NCBI RefSeq assembly: GCF_005144795.1
Contig: NZ_SWFJ01000005.1
Span: 1 to 64,000, forward strand
Direction of reading: 5' to 3'
Length of the DNA stretch: 64,000 nt
DNA from: Streptococcus mitis
GTDB taxonomy: Bacteria; Bacillota; Bacilli; Lactobacillales; Streptococcaceae
Below are positions 19,477 through 30,598 of this stretch, piece after piece. A program made the translations under genes and the position numbers. The notes below the pieces were generated by a model. It was not told the DNA's origin. It made no database searches and was given only the letters and a program-made list of their open reading frames with translations. Each line of letters opens with the position of its first letter. Within the stretch, counting starts at the first letter, position 1.

Positions 19477-19502
19477 GACTGGGATTTCCCAGCCCTTTTT
19501 TA
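19477..19502 (+). terminator. Terminator after the DUF4044 gene
   Basis: CTGGG (19479-19483), ATTT loop, CCCAG (19488-19492), then CCCTTTTTTT. Confidence 0.8.
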
Positions 19503-19517
19503 AAGTGAGAAGAAAAA

Positions 19518-20828
19518 ATGAGTATGTTTTTAGATACAGCCAAGATCAAGGTCAAGGCTGGTAATGGTGGCGATGGTATGGTTGCCTTTCGCCGTGAAAA
19601 ATATGTCCCTAATGGCGGTCCTTGGGGTGGTGACGGTGGTCGTGGAGGTAATGTCGTCTTCGTTGTAGACGAAGGTCTACGTACTCTCATGGATTTCCGC
19701 TACAATCGTCATTTCAAGGCTGATTCTGGTGAAAAAGGAATGACCAAAGGGATGCATGGTCGTGGAGCTGAGGACCTTAGAGTTCGAGTGCCACAAGGTA
19801 CGACAGTGCGTGATGCGGAGACAGGCAAGGTCTTGACAGATTTGATTGAACACGGTCAAGAATTTATTGTAGCCCACGGTGGTCGTGGTGGTCGTGGAAA
19901 TATCCGCTTTGCGACACCAAAAAATCCTGCACCGGAAATCTCTGAAAATGGAGAACCAGGTCAGGAACGTGAGTTACAATTGGAACTAAAAATCTTGGCT
20001 GATGTTGGTTTAGTTGGATTCCCATCTGTTGGGAAATCAACACTTTTAAGTGTTATTACCTCAGCTAAACCTAAAATTGGTGCCTACCACTTTACGACCA
20101 TTGTGCCAAATCTAGGTATGGTTCGTACCCAATCAGGTGAATCCTTTGCAGTAGCTGATTTACCAGGTTTGATTGAAGGGGCTAGTCAGGGTGTCGGTTT
20201 GGGAACTCAGTTCCTCCGCCACATTGAGCGTACCCGTGTCATCCTTCATATTATTGATATGTCAGCTAGCGAAGGACGTGATCCTTATGAGGATTATCTT
20301 GCTATTAACAAGGAGTTGGAGTCATACAATCTTCGTCTCATGGAGCGTCCACAGATTATCGTCGCAAATAAGATGGACATGCCTGAGAGTCAAGAAAATC
20401 TTGCAGAATTCAAGAAAAAATTAGCTGAAAACTACGATGAATTTGAAGAGTTACCAGCTATTTTCCCAATTTCTGGTTTGACCAAGCAAGGTTTGGCAAC
20501 GCTCTTGGATGCTACAGCTGAATTGTTAGACAAGACACCAGAATTCTTGCTCTACGACGAGTCAGATATGGAAGAAGAAGCTTACTATGGATTTGATGAG
20601 GAAGAAAAAGCCTTTGAAATTAGCCGTGATGACGATGCAACATGGCTACTTTCTGGTGAAAAACTCATGAAACTCTTTAACATGACCAACTTTGATCGTG
20701 ACGAATCAGTCATGAAATTTGCCCGCCAGCTTCGTGGTATGGGGGTTGATGAAGCCCTTCGTGCGCGTGGTGCTAAGGATGGGGACTTGGTTCGCATTGG
20801 TAAATTTGAGTTTGAATTTGTAGACTAG
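19518..20828 (+). CDS. obg: GTPase Obg (CgtA)
   Basis: 436 residues. N-terminal glycine-rich Obg fold ([27 protein letters not shown]), central GTPase with G1 [11 protein letters not shown]3 DLPGL and G4 NKMD, and a C-terminal OCT domain. Essential GTPase associated with 50S ribosome maturation and the stringent response. The start at 19518 (MSMFLD) has a weak GAGAAG RBS; Met3 is an alternative. Confidence 0.96.
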   Translation: MSMFLDTAKIKVKAGNGGDGMVAFRREKYVPNGGPWGGDGGRGGNVVFVVDEGLRTLMDFRYNRHFKADSGEKGMTKGMHGRGAEDLRVRVPQGTTVRDAETGKVLTDLIEHGQEFIVAHGGRGGRGNIRFATPKNPAPEISENGEPGQERELQLELKILADVGLVGFPSVGKSTLLSVITSAKPKIGAYHFTTIVPNLGMVRTQSGESFAVADLPGLIEGASQGVGLGTQFLRHIERTRVILHIIDMSASEGRDPYEDYLAINKELESYNLRLMERPQIIVANKMDMPESQENLAEFKKKLAENYDEFEELPAIFPISGLTKQGLATLLDATAELLDKTPEFLLYDESDMEEEAYYGFDEEEKAFEISRDDDATWLLSGEKLMKLFNMTNFDRDESVMKFARQLRGMGVDEALRARGAKDGDLVRIGKFEFEFVD

Positions 20829-20837
20829 GAGACTGGT

Positions 20838-20996
20838 ATGGGAGATAAACCGATATCTTTCCGAGATGCGGATGGTAATTTCGTTTCCGCCGCAGACCTT
20901 TGGAATGAAAAGAAATTGGAAGAACTATTTAATCGTCTCAATCCAAATCGTGCCCTGAGATTGGCACGAACCAAAAATGAAAATCCATCTCAGTAA
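20838..20996 (+). CDS. Conserved hypothetical 52-residue protein downstream of obg
   Basis: ORF MGDKPISFRDADGNF..., 52 residues, acidic N-terminal half and basic C-terminal half (NPNRALRLARTKNE). RBS AGGAG overlaps the obg stop and the ATG is nine bases after it, so it is translationally linked. Composition and RBS indicate a real gene. I recall a similar small ORF after pneumococcal obg. Function unknown. Confidence 0.75.
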   Translation: MGDKPISFRDADGNFVSAADLWNEKKLEELFNRLNPNRALRLARTKNENPSQ

Positions 20997-21005
20997 AGAA
21001 GATAA

Positions 21006-21041
21006 AAAATTCCGTGCCTAATTAGACACGGAATTTTGTTA
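21006..21041. terminator. Bidirectional terminator between obg operon and argR-type gene
   Basis: AAATTCCGTG (21007-21016) with CACGGAATTT (21027-21036). T-runs lie on both sides (TTTTGTT on plus, TTTTTT on minus), serving the convergent genes. Confidence 0.85.
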
Positions 21042-21509
21042 TTCACCAAAGAAAAATGGTGGTGTAAATTTTTTCAATTCTTCAAAGCAATGTTGTGCAG
21101 CCTCTGCATCTTCACAGATGACAAGACAGACATCGTCACCACAGAGGGTAGCGATAGCGTCAGGAAAACTCAAAGCATCAATAATAGAACCAAATGATTG
21201 AGCCAGACCAGGAAGAGTTTTCAAAAGTACTTGATGTTGAACAGGACGCATCAGTACAAGAGCATCCTCCATATAAGTCTCTAAGCGTTTTTCCCATTTT
21301 GAGATGGAACCTGTATTAAGCACGTAGTAAGAGTTATCCTCTTCTCGAACTTTTGACAGGTTCATATTTTTGATGTCGCGTGAGAGAGTTGCCTGGGTGA
21401 CTTGAATGTCGTTATCAGCAAGAAGGGCTTGCAACTCAGCCTGTGTATGAATCTTGTTTTTTGCAACAAGAGCGCGTATGAGTTGGTGTCGGTGTTCAGA
21501 TTTATTCAT
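21039..21509 (-). CDS. ArgR/AhrC-family transcriptional regulator
   Basis: 156 residues. N-terminal winged helix (HRHQLIRALVAKNKIHTQAEL, VTQATLSRDIKNMNLSKV) and a C-terminal hexamerisation/arginine-binding domain (GSIIDALSFPDAIATLCGDDVCLVI). Family members repress arginine biosynthesis or activate its catabolism with arginine as corepressor. Mitis-group streptococci carry several; this one is encoded next to pepX, so its targets cannot be assigned. The RBS (CAAGGAG) overlaps the end of a decayed pepX fragment, so its promoter may lie inside that fragment or far upstream. Confidence 0.88.
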   Translation of the reverse strand: MNKSEHRHQLIRALVAKNKIHTQAELQALLADNDIQVTQATLSRDIKNMNLSKVREEDNSYYVLNTGSISKWEKRLETYMEDALVLMRPVQHQVLLKTLPGLAQSFGSIIDALSFPDAIATLCGDDVCLVICEDAEAAQHCFEELKKFTPPFFFGE

Positions 21510-21511
21510 AA

Positions 21512-21983
21512 TAATTTAACTCCTTGTACAAAGTACAGAAAGCGTGGACTGATCGAAATTGTCAGTCGAGTGGTAAGCGGTATTGTCACGTATGATGATT
21601 TCAAAGTCAGTAGCCTAAAGAACTAGATGGAGAGCATCTCCCTCTTTTAACTTGTCACTCGTTGGGTGCAGAGAATTGACTGTCTATCCCTTCATCTGCA
21701 TTGATATTCTTTAATGACAGTGAATCATTTAATTATAGTAGCATTTTGTCACGGCTTTTTGTGAATTCACGCTAAATGGCAATTCACAGAGATTGTCCAA
21801 CATGTGGTGTGGTAGCGTGTATGATAGAGGGTTACACATGTTGGTCAGGGGTGTTAGTATCTTTTGTCCAAACTCCAGTTATGAGCTTATCATAAGTCCT
21901 TCTTTGAGAGTGGATTTGATACCAAGTTTATGTTTCGTTAGACTATTCAAGTGGAAATCTTTCCATACTGAATGTCTGTTACA
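21512..21983 (-). pseudogene. Decayed duplicate of the pepX 3' end
   Basis: Reading the minus strand, this gap encodes a degraded copy of the last ~150 residues of PepX. Recognisable blocks are the tail TDFEIIIRDNTAYH..DQSTL (pep[20 protein letters not shown]), DKLKEGDALHLVL (pep[14 protein letters not shown]), HMLDNLCELPF (pep[12 protein letters not shown]) and LEFGQK. Stops and frameshifts interrupt it. Its own stop falls at the argR RBS, so an older pepX once ended directly before argR. It accounts for the whole 474-base gap. Confidence 0.85.
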
Positions 21984-24266
21984 TTATACCTTTTGACAAG
22001 GTAAGATAAGCGTAGACTGTTCAAGATCAACAGTCAGGTGGTAAGCAGAATTGTCACGTATGGTGATTTCAAAGTCAGTAGTATAGAGGACTAAACGAAG
22101 AGTATCTCCTTCTTTTAGCTTGTAAATAGTTGGTTGCAGTTCAAACTGGATATCCATCCATTCATCTGCAGTAATATCCTCTACTAACAGTAAATCATTT
22201 CTATTTTGCAAATTGAGATAGCCTTTTGTCACGACGCGTTGTGCATTTTCACGAAAAGGCAATTCGTTAAGATTTTCCAACATGTGGTAGCGACCGTTGT
22301 CAATGGTTCTAGCACTTAAAACAGCTGGATAAGGTTGTAGGTATTTCTTTTGTCCAAATTCTAGCAGTTGGGCAGATAAGAGCCCCTTGTTTGTACTAGA
22401 TTTGATACGAAGATTAAGCTGAGCGCGACCGTTCAGGTGGAGATCTTTAGTAACAGGCAGGTCAATAGTAATTTGATTGGCTTTCCCTTGATAGAGTTCC
22501 GTATTGAAGGTCTGGTATGTCTTACCATAACGCTCAAAATCCTTATCTGAGTAGTGGTTTTGAATAACCTGCTCTTCTTGACCAAGTGAGAAGGTTTCAA
22601 GGTGTTCTTGCTCACCAAAGTTATCAAGAGATAACCAAGTCTGAGGAGCAGTATTGTCCTGCCAGATAACAGTAGGAAGTTGGTAATCCGTTTCCTGTCC
22701 CAGTAATTTCTTAGTCAATAAAGCATTCATGGATTCACGGAAGTCAATGGACTGCCAGTTGTTCATATAAACATGGGCACCATTATGGAAAAAGAGATGC
22801 TTATTGATATGAGCTGGAAGGGCATGAAACATTTGGTAAACATGAAGTGGTTTGACATTCCAATCCTGAGAACCATGAGTAAAGACAACCTCTGCTTTTA
22901 CCTTATGGGCATTGAGAAGATAGTTGCGGTCATGCCAAAACTGATTGTAGTCGCCAGTCTTGCGATCCAGATGTTCTTTTACCTTTTCCAAATCAACTTG
23001 GTGAGCTTCATTCCCACGAATATAATCACCAGCCAAGAGATTACGAGAGTAGGTTAACTCAGCAAGGGAGTCAAAGTCCTCACCTGGATAACCACCTGGG
23101 CTAGTCACTAAACCATTTTCACGATAGTAGTTGTACCATGAGGAAATACCAGCCTCGGCAATGATAACTTCTAAGCCATCTACACCAGTAGTGGCAAGGC
23201 CGTTTGACATGGTACCTAGATAGGAAAGTCCAGTTGTGGCTACTTTCCCGTTTGACCAGTCAGCCTTGACTTGATGTTGGCGCGTGTGGTCAGTAAAGGC
23301 ACGGCAACGACCGTTGAGCCAATCAATAACATTTTTATAAGCCTCGATTTGCTGGTAGTCCCCATTAGTCATGAAACCAGTAGAGTCTTTGGTACCAACA
23401 CCTGAGACATAGAGATTAGCAAAGCCTCGTGGAAGGAAGTAGTCGTTGAGTGTATAGCTAGCGTTAATGTGCGTTAGCTTTTCCTCAGCTTCTGACACAA
23501 GCTCAGCTTGACCATGAGTTTGGACGAGATTTAGTTGAGGTTCTTCTAGCTCAATCTTGTGAGCAGGTTTGACCTCAAGCTCACCCTCCATCTTGTAGAG
23601 AGCCTTGTCGCTAGCCTTGTCATTTGTTCCCTGATGATAGGGACTGGCTGTCATGATAGCAGGGATTTGTCCCTCATAACGAGGACGAATAATGCTGACC
23701 TTGACTAAGTCTGGAAGTCCTTTTTGGTCAGTATCGACACGAGACTCAACGTAAACGACTTCACGAATGACATCATGGCTAGAAAAAGTAGCCAAGCTCT
23801 TACCGTTAAAGTAGTGGTAGGTATTATCTTCAGGAATGAGACCATTACTTACCAGTTGATCAATCAGGAGATTTCCCTTTTTGGTACGAGTATTGAGTAA
23901 CTGATAGAGATTTTCAATCAAATCACCATATACGATGGGAAAACCTGTTTCTTTACGGAAAACATCACTGTCTTCAAAGTCAACCAAGTAAGAAAAACCT
24001 AAGAGTTGAAAGGCTACAGTATAGAAAATATCTGCAGTCAACTCTCTGTCTGACTGACAAAAAGTCAGAAAGTCAGTGTCCTTATCTATCGAGATTGTAG
24101 ATAGAGCATAGTCGGTATTGGAGTAAGTAAAAAAACTCCAACGAATGAAGTGTTCAAACTGCTTTTTTGAAGGCAGATGTGGTGTTAGATTTAGCCCTAG
24201 CTTTTCCAATTCATTTAACAATTGCGAACTAGAAAATGCTAGATAGCTGAATTGATTAAAATGCAT
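21984..24266 (-). CDS. pepX: Xaa-Pro dipeptidyl-peptidase PepX (S15)
   Basis: 760 residues. Serine hydrolase with nucleophile Ser348 in GLSYLG (the same residue number as the well-studied lactococcal enzyme), catalytic Asp in the SQDWNVKP region and His in FFHNGAHVY. It removes X-Pro dipeptides from peptide N-termini and is usually cytoplasmic. RBS AAAGGAG before ATG 24266. The downstream remnant shows that this locus held a second, now decayed, 3' end. Confidence 0.95.
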   Translation of the reverse strand: MHFNQFSYLAFSSSQLLNELEKLGLNLTPHLPSKKQFEHFIRWSFFTYSNTDYALSTISIDKDTDFLTFCQSDRELTADIFYTVAFQLLGFSYLVDFEDSDVFRKETGFPIVYGDLIENLYQLLNTRTKKGNLLIDQLVSNGLIPEDNTYHYFNGKSLATFSSHDVIREVVYVESRVDTDQKGLPDLVKVSIIRPRYEGQIPAIMTASPYHQGTNDKASDKALYKMEGELEVKPAHKIELEEPQLNLVQTHGQAELVSEAEEKLTHINASYTLNDYFLPRGFANLYVSGVGTKDSTGFMTNGDYQQIEAYKNVIDWLNGRCRAFTDHTRQHQVKADWSNGKVATTGLSYLGTMSNGLATTGVDGLEVIIAEAGISSWYNYYRENGLVTSPGGYPGEDFDSLAELTYSRNLLAGDYIRGNEAHQVDLEKVKEHLDRKTGDYNQFWHDRNYLLNAHKVKAEVVFTHGSQDWNVKPLHVYQMFHALPAHINKHLFFHNGAHVYMNNWQSIDFRESMNALLTKKLLGQETDYQLPTVIWQDNTAPQTWLSLDNFGEQEHLETFSLGQEEQVIQNHYSDKDFERYGKTYQTFNTELYQGKANQITIDLPVTKDLHLNGRAQLNLRIKSSTNKGLLSAQLLEFGQKKYLQPYPAVLSARTIDNGRYHMLENLNELPFRENAQRVVTKGYLNLQNRNDLLLVEDITADEWMDIQFELQPTIYKLKEGDTLRLVLYTTDFEITIRDNSAYHLTVDLEQSTLILPCQKV

Positions 24267-24667
24267 AGTATTCTCCTTTGAAAAAACACTAAATTTATTA
24301 TATCAAAAAAATGGGAAAAATGGAATAAATAAACCCTAATGAAATAAATTTCAAAATATAGTATAGATTTACTGTTACTTATGATAATTTACAGTAAATA
24401 AAATATAAAATATAGTCATGTTTAAAGATTTACAAAGAACAAAAGAATATATATGTTTGTCTTATTATTCTTTATATAGTATAAAAATGTTTTGAATTTT
24501 TATTTAAAACATAATAATATAAAAATAGGTTAATCTTTGCAGAATCTGTTTTATACTACTGTTTAGAATTGGATAAGGATAATCAGTTTGTACTTAATGG
24601 ACTGATTAAGAAATATGGGGTGTAAAATGGTATAATAGAAATATATCAAAATAGGAGAGGTGAGTTC
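24267..24667. other. 401-bp AT-rich divergent intergenic region, pepX / dnaE
   Basis: It carries a 9-bp inverted repeat (ATTTACTGT 24367-24375 / ACAGTAAAT 24391-24399) that may be an operator or a pepX-side regulatory site, a 7-bp inverted repeat (AATCAGT 24581-24587 / ACTGATT 24601-24607), a short open frame tail ending at 24625, and the dnaE promoter. Otherwise it is very A+T-rich without recognisable genes. Confidence 0.6.
24628..24636 (+). promoter_or_regulatory. dnaE promoter, extended -10
   Basis: TGGTATAAT with TATAAT at 24631-24636, 31 bases before the dnaE ATG. RBS GGAGAGG follows. Confidence 0.75.
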
Positions 24668-27600
24668 ATGATTGCACAACTTGACACCAAAACAGTTTAT
24701 AGTTTTATGGGAAGTGTAGTTTCGATTGAAAAATATGTACAAATAGCTAAAAACTATGGTTATTCTCACCTTGCTATTATGGATGTGGATAATCTCTATG
24801 GAGCCTATCATTTTTTAGAAGTGACTCGAAAATATGGAATCCAACCTCTAATTGGTCTTGAAATGACCTTGATTATAGACGAGAAGGAGATCTCTTTTCG
24901 TTTTCTAGCTCTATCTACTAAAGGTTACCAAGAGTTGATGAAGTTATCCACTTTAAAAATGACGGGACGAAAAAATTGGTCTGACTTTACCAGTCACCTT
25001 GAGGATGTTGCTGTTATTGTTTCTTATTTTGATGGAATCGATCAGCTGGATTTGGGTCATGATTATTTTATTGGGGTTAGTCCCGATACTCACCAAGAAG
25101 TCTTTACCAAACCCATTCTTCCACTGTATCAGGTCAACTCTTTTGAGAAAGAAGATATACAAGTTTTGCAAATCTTGTCGGCAGTCAAGGATAATATCAG
25201 TCTGAGAGAAGTGGATGTGCATTCACAACCAGGGATTTTTTTACCTGCCTCAGATTTAGAAGCTCGGTTTAAAAATCGCTTCCCTCAGGCGCTTGCCAAT
25301 CTCCAAGGTTTGATAGGGAATGTTAGCTACCAACTTGATCCAAGTTTAAAACTCCCTCGCTTTAACCCTGAAAAGCCTGCAGTAGAAGAACTTAGAGAGA
25401 GGGCTGAGCAGGGACTGATAGTCAAGGGGCTAACCTCAGTTCTTTATCAAAAGCGTTTAAATGAAGAGTTGGCTGTGATTCATGATATGGGCTTTGATGA
25501 CTATTTCCTAGTTGTTTGGGATTTATTGCGTTTTGGACGTTCCCAAGGCTATTATATGGGAATGGGACGCGGTTCTGCTGTGGGTAGTTTGGTCGCCTAC
25601 TCACTTGATATCACAGGGATTGACCCAGTAGAGAAAAATCTGATTTTTGAACGTTTCCTCAATCGTGAACGATATACCATGCCTGATATTGATATTGATA
25701 TTCCAGACCTTTATAGACCAGAGTTCATTCGTTATGTTCGTGATCGGTATGGCAGTCAACACGTGGCGCAGATTGTCACTTATTCGACCTTTGGAGCAAA
25801 ACAGGCAATTCGTGATGTTTTCAAACGCTATGGTGTTCCAGAGTACGAATTAACAAATATTACGAAAAAAATCAGTTTTCGAGATACGCTAACGATGGCC
25901 TATGAAAAGAATTTGCAATTTAGACAGGTCATAAATAGTAAGATTGAGTACCAAAAAGCTTTTGATATTGCTCGAAAGATTGAAGGTTATCCTCGTCAGA
26001 CCTCTATCCATGCGGCAGGAGTCGTTATGAGTGACCAAGACTTGACAGACTATATTCCTCTAAAATATGGTGAGGATATGCTCATCACCCAGTATGATGC
26101 TCATGGTATTGAAGCTAATGGACTTCTAAAAATGGATTTTCTTGGTTTACGTAACCTGACTTTCGTACAAAAAATGCAAGAATTACTTGCGGAGTCAGAG
26201 GGTGTTCATCTCAAAATCGAAGAGATTGATCTGGAAGATAAAGAAACCTTGGCTCTCTTTGCAGCTGGAAATACGAAAGGGATTTTCCAATTTGAACAAT
26301 CTGGAGCCATTCGACTCTTGAAACGGGTCAAACCACAAGTCTTCGAAGAAGTGGTGGCAACAACATCCCTTAACAGACCAGGTGCTAGTGATTATATTGA
26401 TAATTTTGTGGCTCGCAAGCATGGCAAAGAAAAAGTGACGGTACTAGATCCTTCCTTGGAGGACATCCTGTCATCAACTTACGGTATCATGCTCTATCAA
26501 GAGCAAGTTATGCAGGTAGCTCAGCGCTTTGGAAGATTCAGTCTTGGTAAAGCCGACATTCTCAGACGTGCCATGGGTAAGAAAAATGCTAAAGAGATGC
26601 ATTTGATGAAGGAAGATTTTATCACTGGTGCAGTTAAACTCGGTCATTCAAAAGAGAAAGCCAACCAAGTTTTTGCAGTGATGGAAAAGTTTGCGGGTTA
26701 TGGATTTAATAGATCCCATGCCTATGCTTACTCAGCACTGGCATTCCAACTTGCTTATTTCAAGACGCACTATCCTGCTATTTTCTTTCAAGTCATGTTG
26801 AATTATTCAAGTAGTGATTATATTGTAGATGCATTGCAGATGGGATTTGAAGTGGCACCTTTAGCGATTAATAGTATTCCCTTTCATGATAAGATTGTTC
26901 AAAAGAAAATTTACCTAGGTTTGAAAGCGATTAAGGGGATGCCAAGAGATTTTTCTTATTGGATTATTGAAAACCGTCCTTTCTCAAGTATTGAAGATTT
27001 CGTCACGCGTCTTCCTAAGAATTACAAGAAACTCTCACTTTTGACGCCTTTAGTTGAATTGGGGCTCTTTGATGAATTTGACAAAAATCGTCAGAAGATT
27101 TTAGTGAACCTACCTAACTTATTTGTTTTCGTTGAGGAGTTGGGTGGGCTCTTTGCAGATACAAATTATAGTTGGACTGAGGCTGATGATTTAACAGAGG
27201 CAGAGAAGTTTTACAAGGAACAAGAACTGATTGGGGTAGGTATCAGTGCACATCCTCTACAAACTCTCGCTAAACAAGCCCTATATCCGACAACCCCAAT
27301 TGCTAATCTTATTGAGGGAGCAAATGCAACTCTTCTAGTTGAAGTGCAAAAAATAAAAGTTATTCGAACTAAAAAAGGCGAGAATATGGCCTTTCTACAG
27401 GTTCACGACAGTAAGTCTCGGATGGATGTTACAGTATTTTCAGACCAGTATCGAAAATTTGCCTCTCTCCTATCTGAAGGAAAATTCTACTACATCAACG
27501 GTAAGATTCAATCAAGAGATGACCGTCTGCAAATGATTGCACAAGATTTGAAAGAAGCAGTGGCTGAACGATTCTGGATTCAGGTTAAAAATCATGAATA

Positions 27601-27769
27601 TGATAAAGAAATTTCAAATATCCTAGACCAGTATAAAGGCTCAATCCCAGTCATCATCAGGTATGAAGAGGAACAGAAAACAATTGTTTCTTCCCAATAT
27701 TTTGTGACTAAATCCAATGAATTAGAAGCGAAATTGGATAAAATTGCTATGAAAACGATTTATCACTAA
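24668..27769 (+). CDS. dnaE: DNA polymerase III alpha subunit DnaE
   Basis: 1033 residues, the Gram-positive DnaE form without the PolC exonuclease. N-terminal PHP domain (the YSHLAIMDVDNLYGAYHF segment), polymerase core with catalytic acidic residues in YTMPDIDIDIPD, thumb/fingers region (SIHAAGVVMSDQD, GLLKMDFLGLRNL), HhH and a C-terminal OB domain. In Firmicutes DnaE extends RNA primers before hand-off to PolC and also takes part in damage-induced synthesis. pfkA follows after 81 bases. Confidence 0.96.
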   Translation: MIAQLDTKTVYSFMGSVVSIEKYVQIAKNYGYSHLAIMDVDNLYGAYHFLEVTRKYGIQPLIGLEMTLIIDEKEISFRFLALSTKGYQELMKLSTLKMTGRKNWSDFTSHLEDVAVIVSYFDGIDQLDLGHDYFIGVSPDTHQEVFTKPILPLYQVNSFEKEDIQVLQILSAVKDNISLREVDVHSQPGIFLPASDLEARFKNRFPQALANLQGLIGNVSYQLDPSLKLPRFNPEKPAVEELRERAEQGLIVKGLTSVLYQKRLNEELAVIHDMGFDDYFLVVWDLLRFGRSQGYYMGMGRGSAVGSLVAYSLDITGIDPVEKNLIFERFLNRERYTMPDIDIDIPDLYRPEFIRYVRDRYGSQHVAQIVTYSTFGAKQAIRDVFKRYGVPEYELTNITKKISFRDTLTMAYEKNLQFRQVINSKIEYQKAFDIARKIEGYPRQTSIHAAGVVMSDQDLTDYIPLKYGEDMLITQYDAHGIEANGLLKMDFLGLRNLTFVQKMQELLAESEGVHLKIEEIDLEDKETLALFAAGNTKGIFQFEQSGAIRLLKRVKPQVFEEVVATTSLNRPGASDYIDNFVARKHGKEKVTVLDPSLEDILSSTYGIMLYQEQVMQVAQRFGRFSLGKADILRRAMGKKNAKEMHLMKEDFITGAVKLGHSKEKANQVFAVMEKFAGYGFNRSHAYAYSALAFQLAYFKTHYPAIFFQVMLNYSSSDYIVDALQMGFEVAPLAINSIPFHDKIVQKKIYLGLKAIKGMPRDFSYWIIENRPFSSIEDFVTRLPKNYKKLSLLTPLVELGLFDEFDKNRQKILVNLPNLFVFVEELGGLFADTNYSWTEADDLTEAEKFYKEQELIGVGISAHPLQTLAKQALYPTTPIANLIEGANATLLVEVQKIKVIRTKKGENMAFLQVHDSKSRMDVTVFSDQYRKFASLLSEGKFYYINGKIQSRDDRLQMIAQDLKEAVAERFWIQVKNHEYDKEISNILDQYKGSIPVIIRYEEEQKTIVSSQYFVTKSNELEAKLDKIAMKTIYH

Positions 27770-27803
27770 AATTACGGAAAATAGAAGAATTTTCCATTTA
27801 AAT

Positions 27804-27813
27804 GTGATATAAT
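27804..27813 (+). promoter_or_regulatory. pfkA promoter, extended -10
   Basis: GTGATATAAT with TATAAT at 27808-27813; RBS AAAAGGAG before the pfkA ATG at 27851. Confidence 0.7.
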
Positions 27814-27850
27814 CAGTAGGAATGTTAAAAGAAAAAGGAGCATAAACTAA

Positions 27851-28858
<1,008 letters not shown>

Positions 28859-28915
28859 TTAAAAAATTAGTTAATAAGACCAAAAAGGTCATTTATATAA
28901 AGGAGTCACAAAATC

Positions 28916-30421
28916 ATGAACAAACGTGTAAAAATCGTTGCAACTTTGGGTCCTGCGGTTGAAATCCGTGGTGGTAAAAAATATGGTGAAGATGGATACT
29001 GGAGTGGAAAACTGGATGTTGAAGCTTCAGCTAAAAACATTGCTAAATTGATTGAAGCTGGTGCTAATACATTCCGTTTCAACTTCTCACACGGTGACCA
29101 CCAAGAACAAGGTGACCGTATGGCAACTGTTAAACTTGCTGAAAAACTTGCAGGTAAAAAAGTTGGTTTCCTTCTTGATACTAAAGGACCAGAAATCCGT
29201 ACAGAATTGTTCGAAGGAGATGCAAAAGAATACTCTTACACAACTGGTGAAAAAATTCGTGTTGCAACTAAACAAGGAATTCAATCAACTCGTGAAGTAA
29301 TTGCATTGAACGTTGCTGGTTCACTTGATATCTATGACGATGTTGAAGTTGGACGTCAAGTATTAATTGACGATGGTAAACTTGGTCTTCGTGTAGTGGC
29401 TAAAGATGATGCGACTCGTGAATTTGAAGTTGAAGTTGAAAATGACGGTGTAATCGCTAAACAAAAAGGTGTTAATATCCCTAACACTAAAATTCCTTTC
29501 CCAGCTCTTGCTGAACGTGATAATGATGACATCCGCTTTGGTCTTGAACAAGGTATCAACTTTATTGCGATTTCATTTGTACGTACTGCAAAAGACGTTG
29601 AAGAAGTTCGTGCAATCTGTAAAGAAACTGGAAACGGACACGTTCAATTGTTCGCTAAAATCGAAAACCAACAAGGTATCGACAACTTGGATGAAATCAT
29701 TGAAGCTGCTGACGGTATCATGATCGCTCGTGGTGACATGGGTATCGAAGTACCATTCGAAATGGTTCCAGTTTACCAAAAAATGATCATCAAGAAAGTC
29801 AATGCTGCAGGTAAAGTTGTTATCACTGCAACAAACATGCTTGAAACAATGACTGAAAAACCACGTGCAACTCGTTCAGAAGTATCAGACGTTTTCAACG
29901 CTGTTATTGATGGAACTGACGCTACAATGCTTTCAGGTGAGTCTGCAAATGGTAAATACCCACTTGAGTCAGTAACTACAATGGCTACAATTGACAAGAA
30001 CGCTCAAACTCTTCTTAACGAATACGGCCGTTTGAACTCAGATTCATTCGAACGTAACTCTAAGACAGAAGTAATGGCTTCAGCTGTTAAAGATGCTACT
30101 AACTCAATGGACATTAAATTGGTTGTAACACTTACTAAGACTGGACACACTGCACGTTTGATCTCTAAATACCGTCCAAATGCTGACATCTTGGCATTGA
30201 CATTCGACGAATTGACAGAACGTGGATTGATGTTGAACTGGGGTGTTATCCCAATGTTGACAGATGCTCCATCATCAACTGACGATATGTTCGAAATTGC
30301 TGAACGTAAAGCAGTTGAAGCAGGTCTTGTACAATCTGGTGACGATATCGTTATCGTAGCTGGTGTACCAGTTGGAGAAGCTGTTCGTACAAACACAATG
30401 CGTATCCGCACTGTACGTTAA
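28916..30421 (+). CDS. pyk: Pyruvate kinase
   Basis: 501 residues. KIVATLGPAVE, LLDTKGPEIRT, IARGDMGIEVPFE, VITATNMLETM and a C-terminal allosteric domain. It converts PEP and ADP to pyruvate and ATP and in this group is activated by fructose-1,6-bisphosphate, the product of the upstream pfkA. Codon usage is strongly biased, as expected for a highly expressed gene. RBS AAAGGAG. A strong terminator follows. Confidence 0.97.
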   Translation: MNKRVKIVATLGPAVEIRGGKKYGEDGYWSGKLDVEASAKNIAKLIEAGANTFRFNFSHGDHQEQGDRMATVKLAEKLAGKKVGFLLDTKGPEIRTELFEGDAKEYSYTTGEKIRVATKQGIQSTREVIALNVAGSLDIYDDVEVGRQVLIDDGKLGLRVVAKDDATREFEVEVENDGVIAKQKGVNIPNTKIPFPALAERDNDDIRFGLEQGINFIAISFVRTAKDVEEVRAICKETGNGHVQLFAKIENQQGIDNLDEIIEAADGIMIARGDMGIEVPFEMVPVYQKMIIKKVNAAGKVVITATNMLETMTEKPRATRSEVSDVFNAVIDGTDATMLSGESANGKYPLESVTTMATIDKNAQTLLNEYGRLNSDSFERNSKTEVMASAVKDATNSMDIKLVVTLTKTGHTARLISKYRPNADILALTFDELTERGLMLNWGVIPMLTDAPSSTDDMFEIAERKAVEAGLVQSGDDIVIVAGVPVGEAVRTNTMRIRTVR

Positions 30422-30433
30422 TCTGACATTAAA

Positions 30434-30480
30434 AAGCCTATCATATCAAGTTTTATAGCTTGTGTGATAGGTCTTTTTTG
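30434..30480 (+). terminator. Terminator after pyk
   Basis: CCTATCATATCAAG (30437-30450) pairs with CTTGTGTGATAGG (30459-30471), followed by TCTTTTTT. Confidence 0.9.
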
Positions 30481-30598
30481 TATTAGGGGGCAAAAAGGGG
30501 ATGATTTTAATAAGAGCAATGGGAAAATATTAAAATTTATGGTATAATAGACTGGAAAGACCTTTTTAGAAATTTTGAAAGAGTATTAAAAATTAAAA

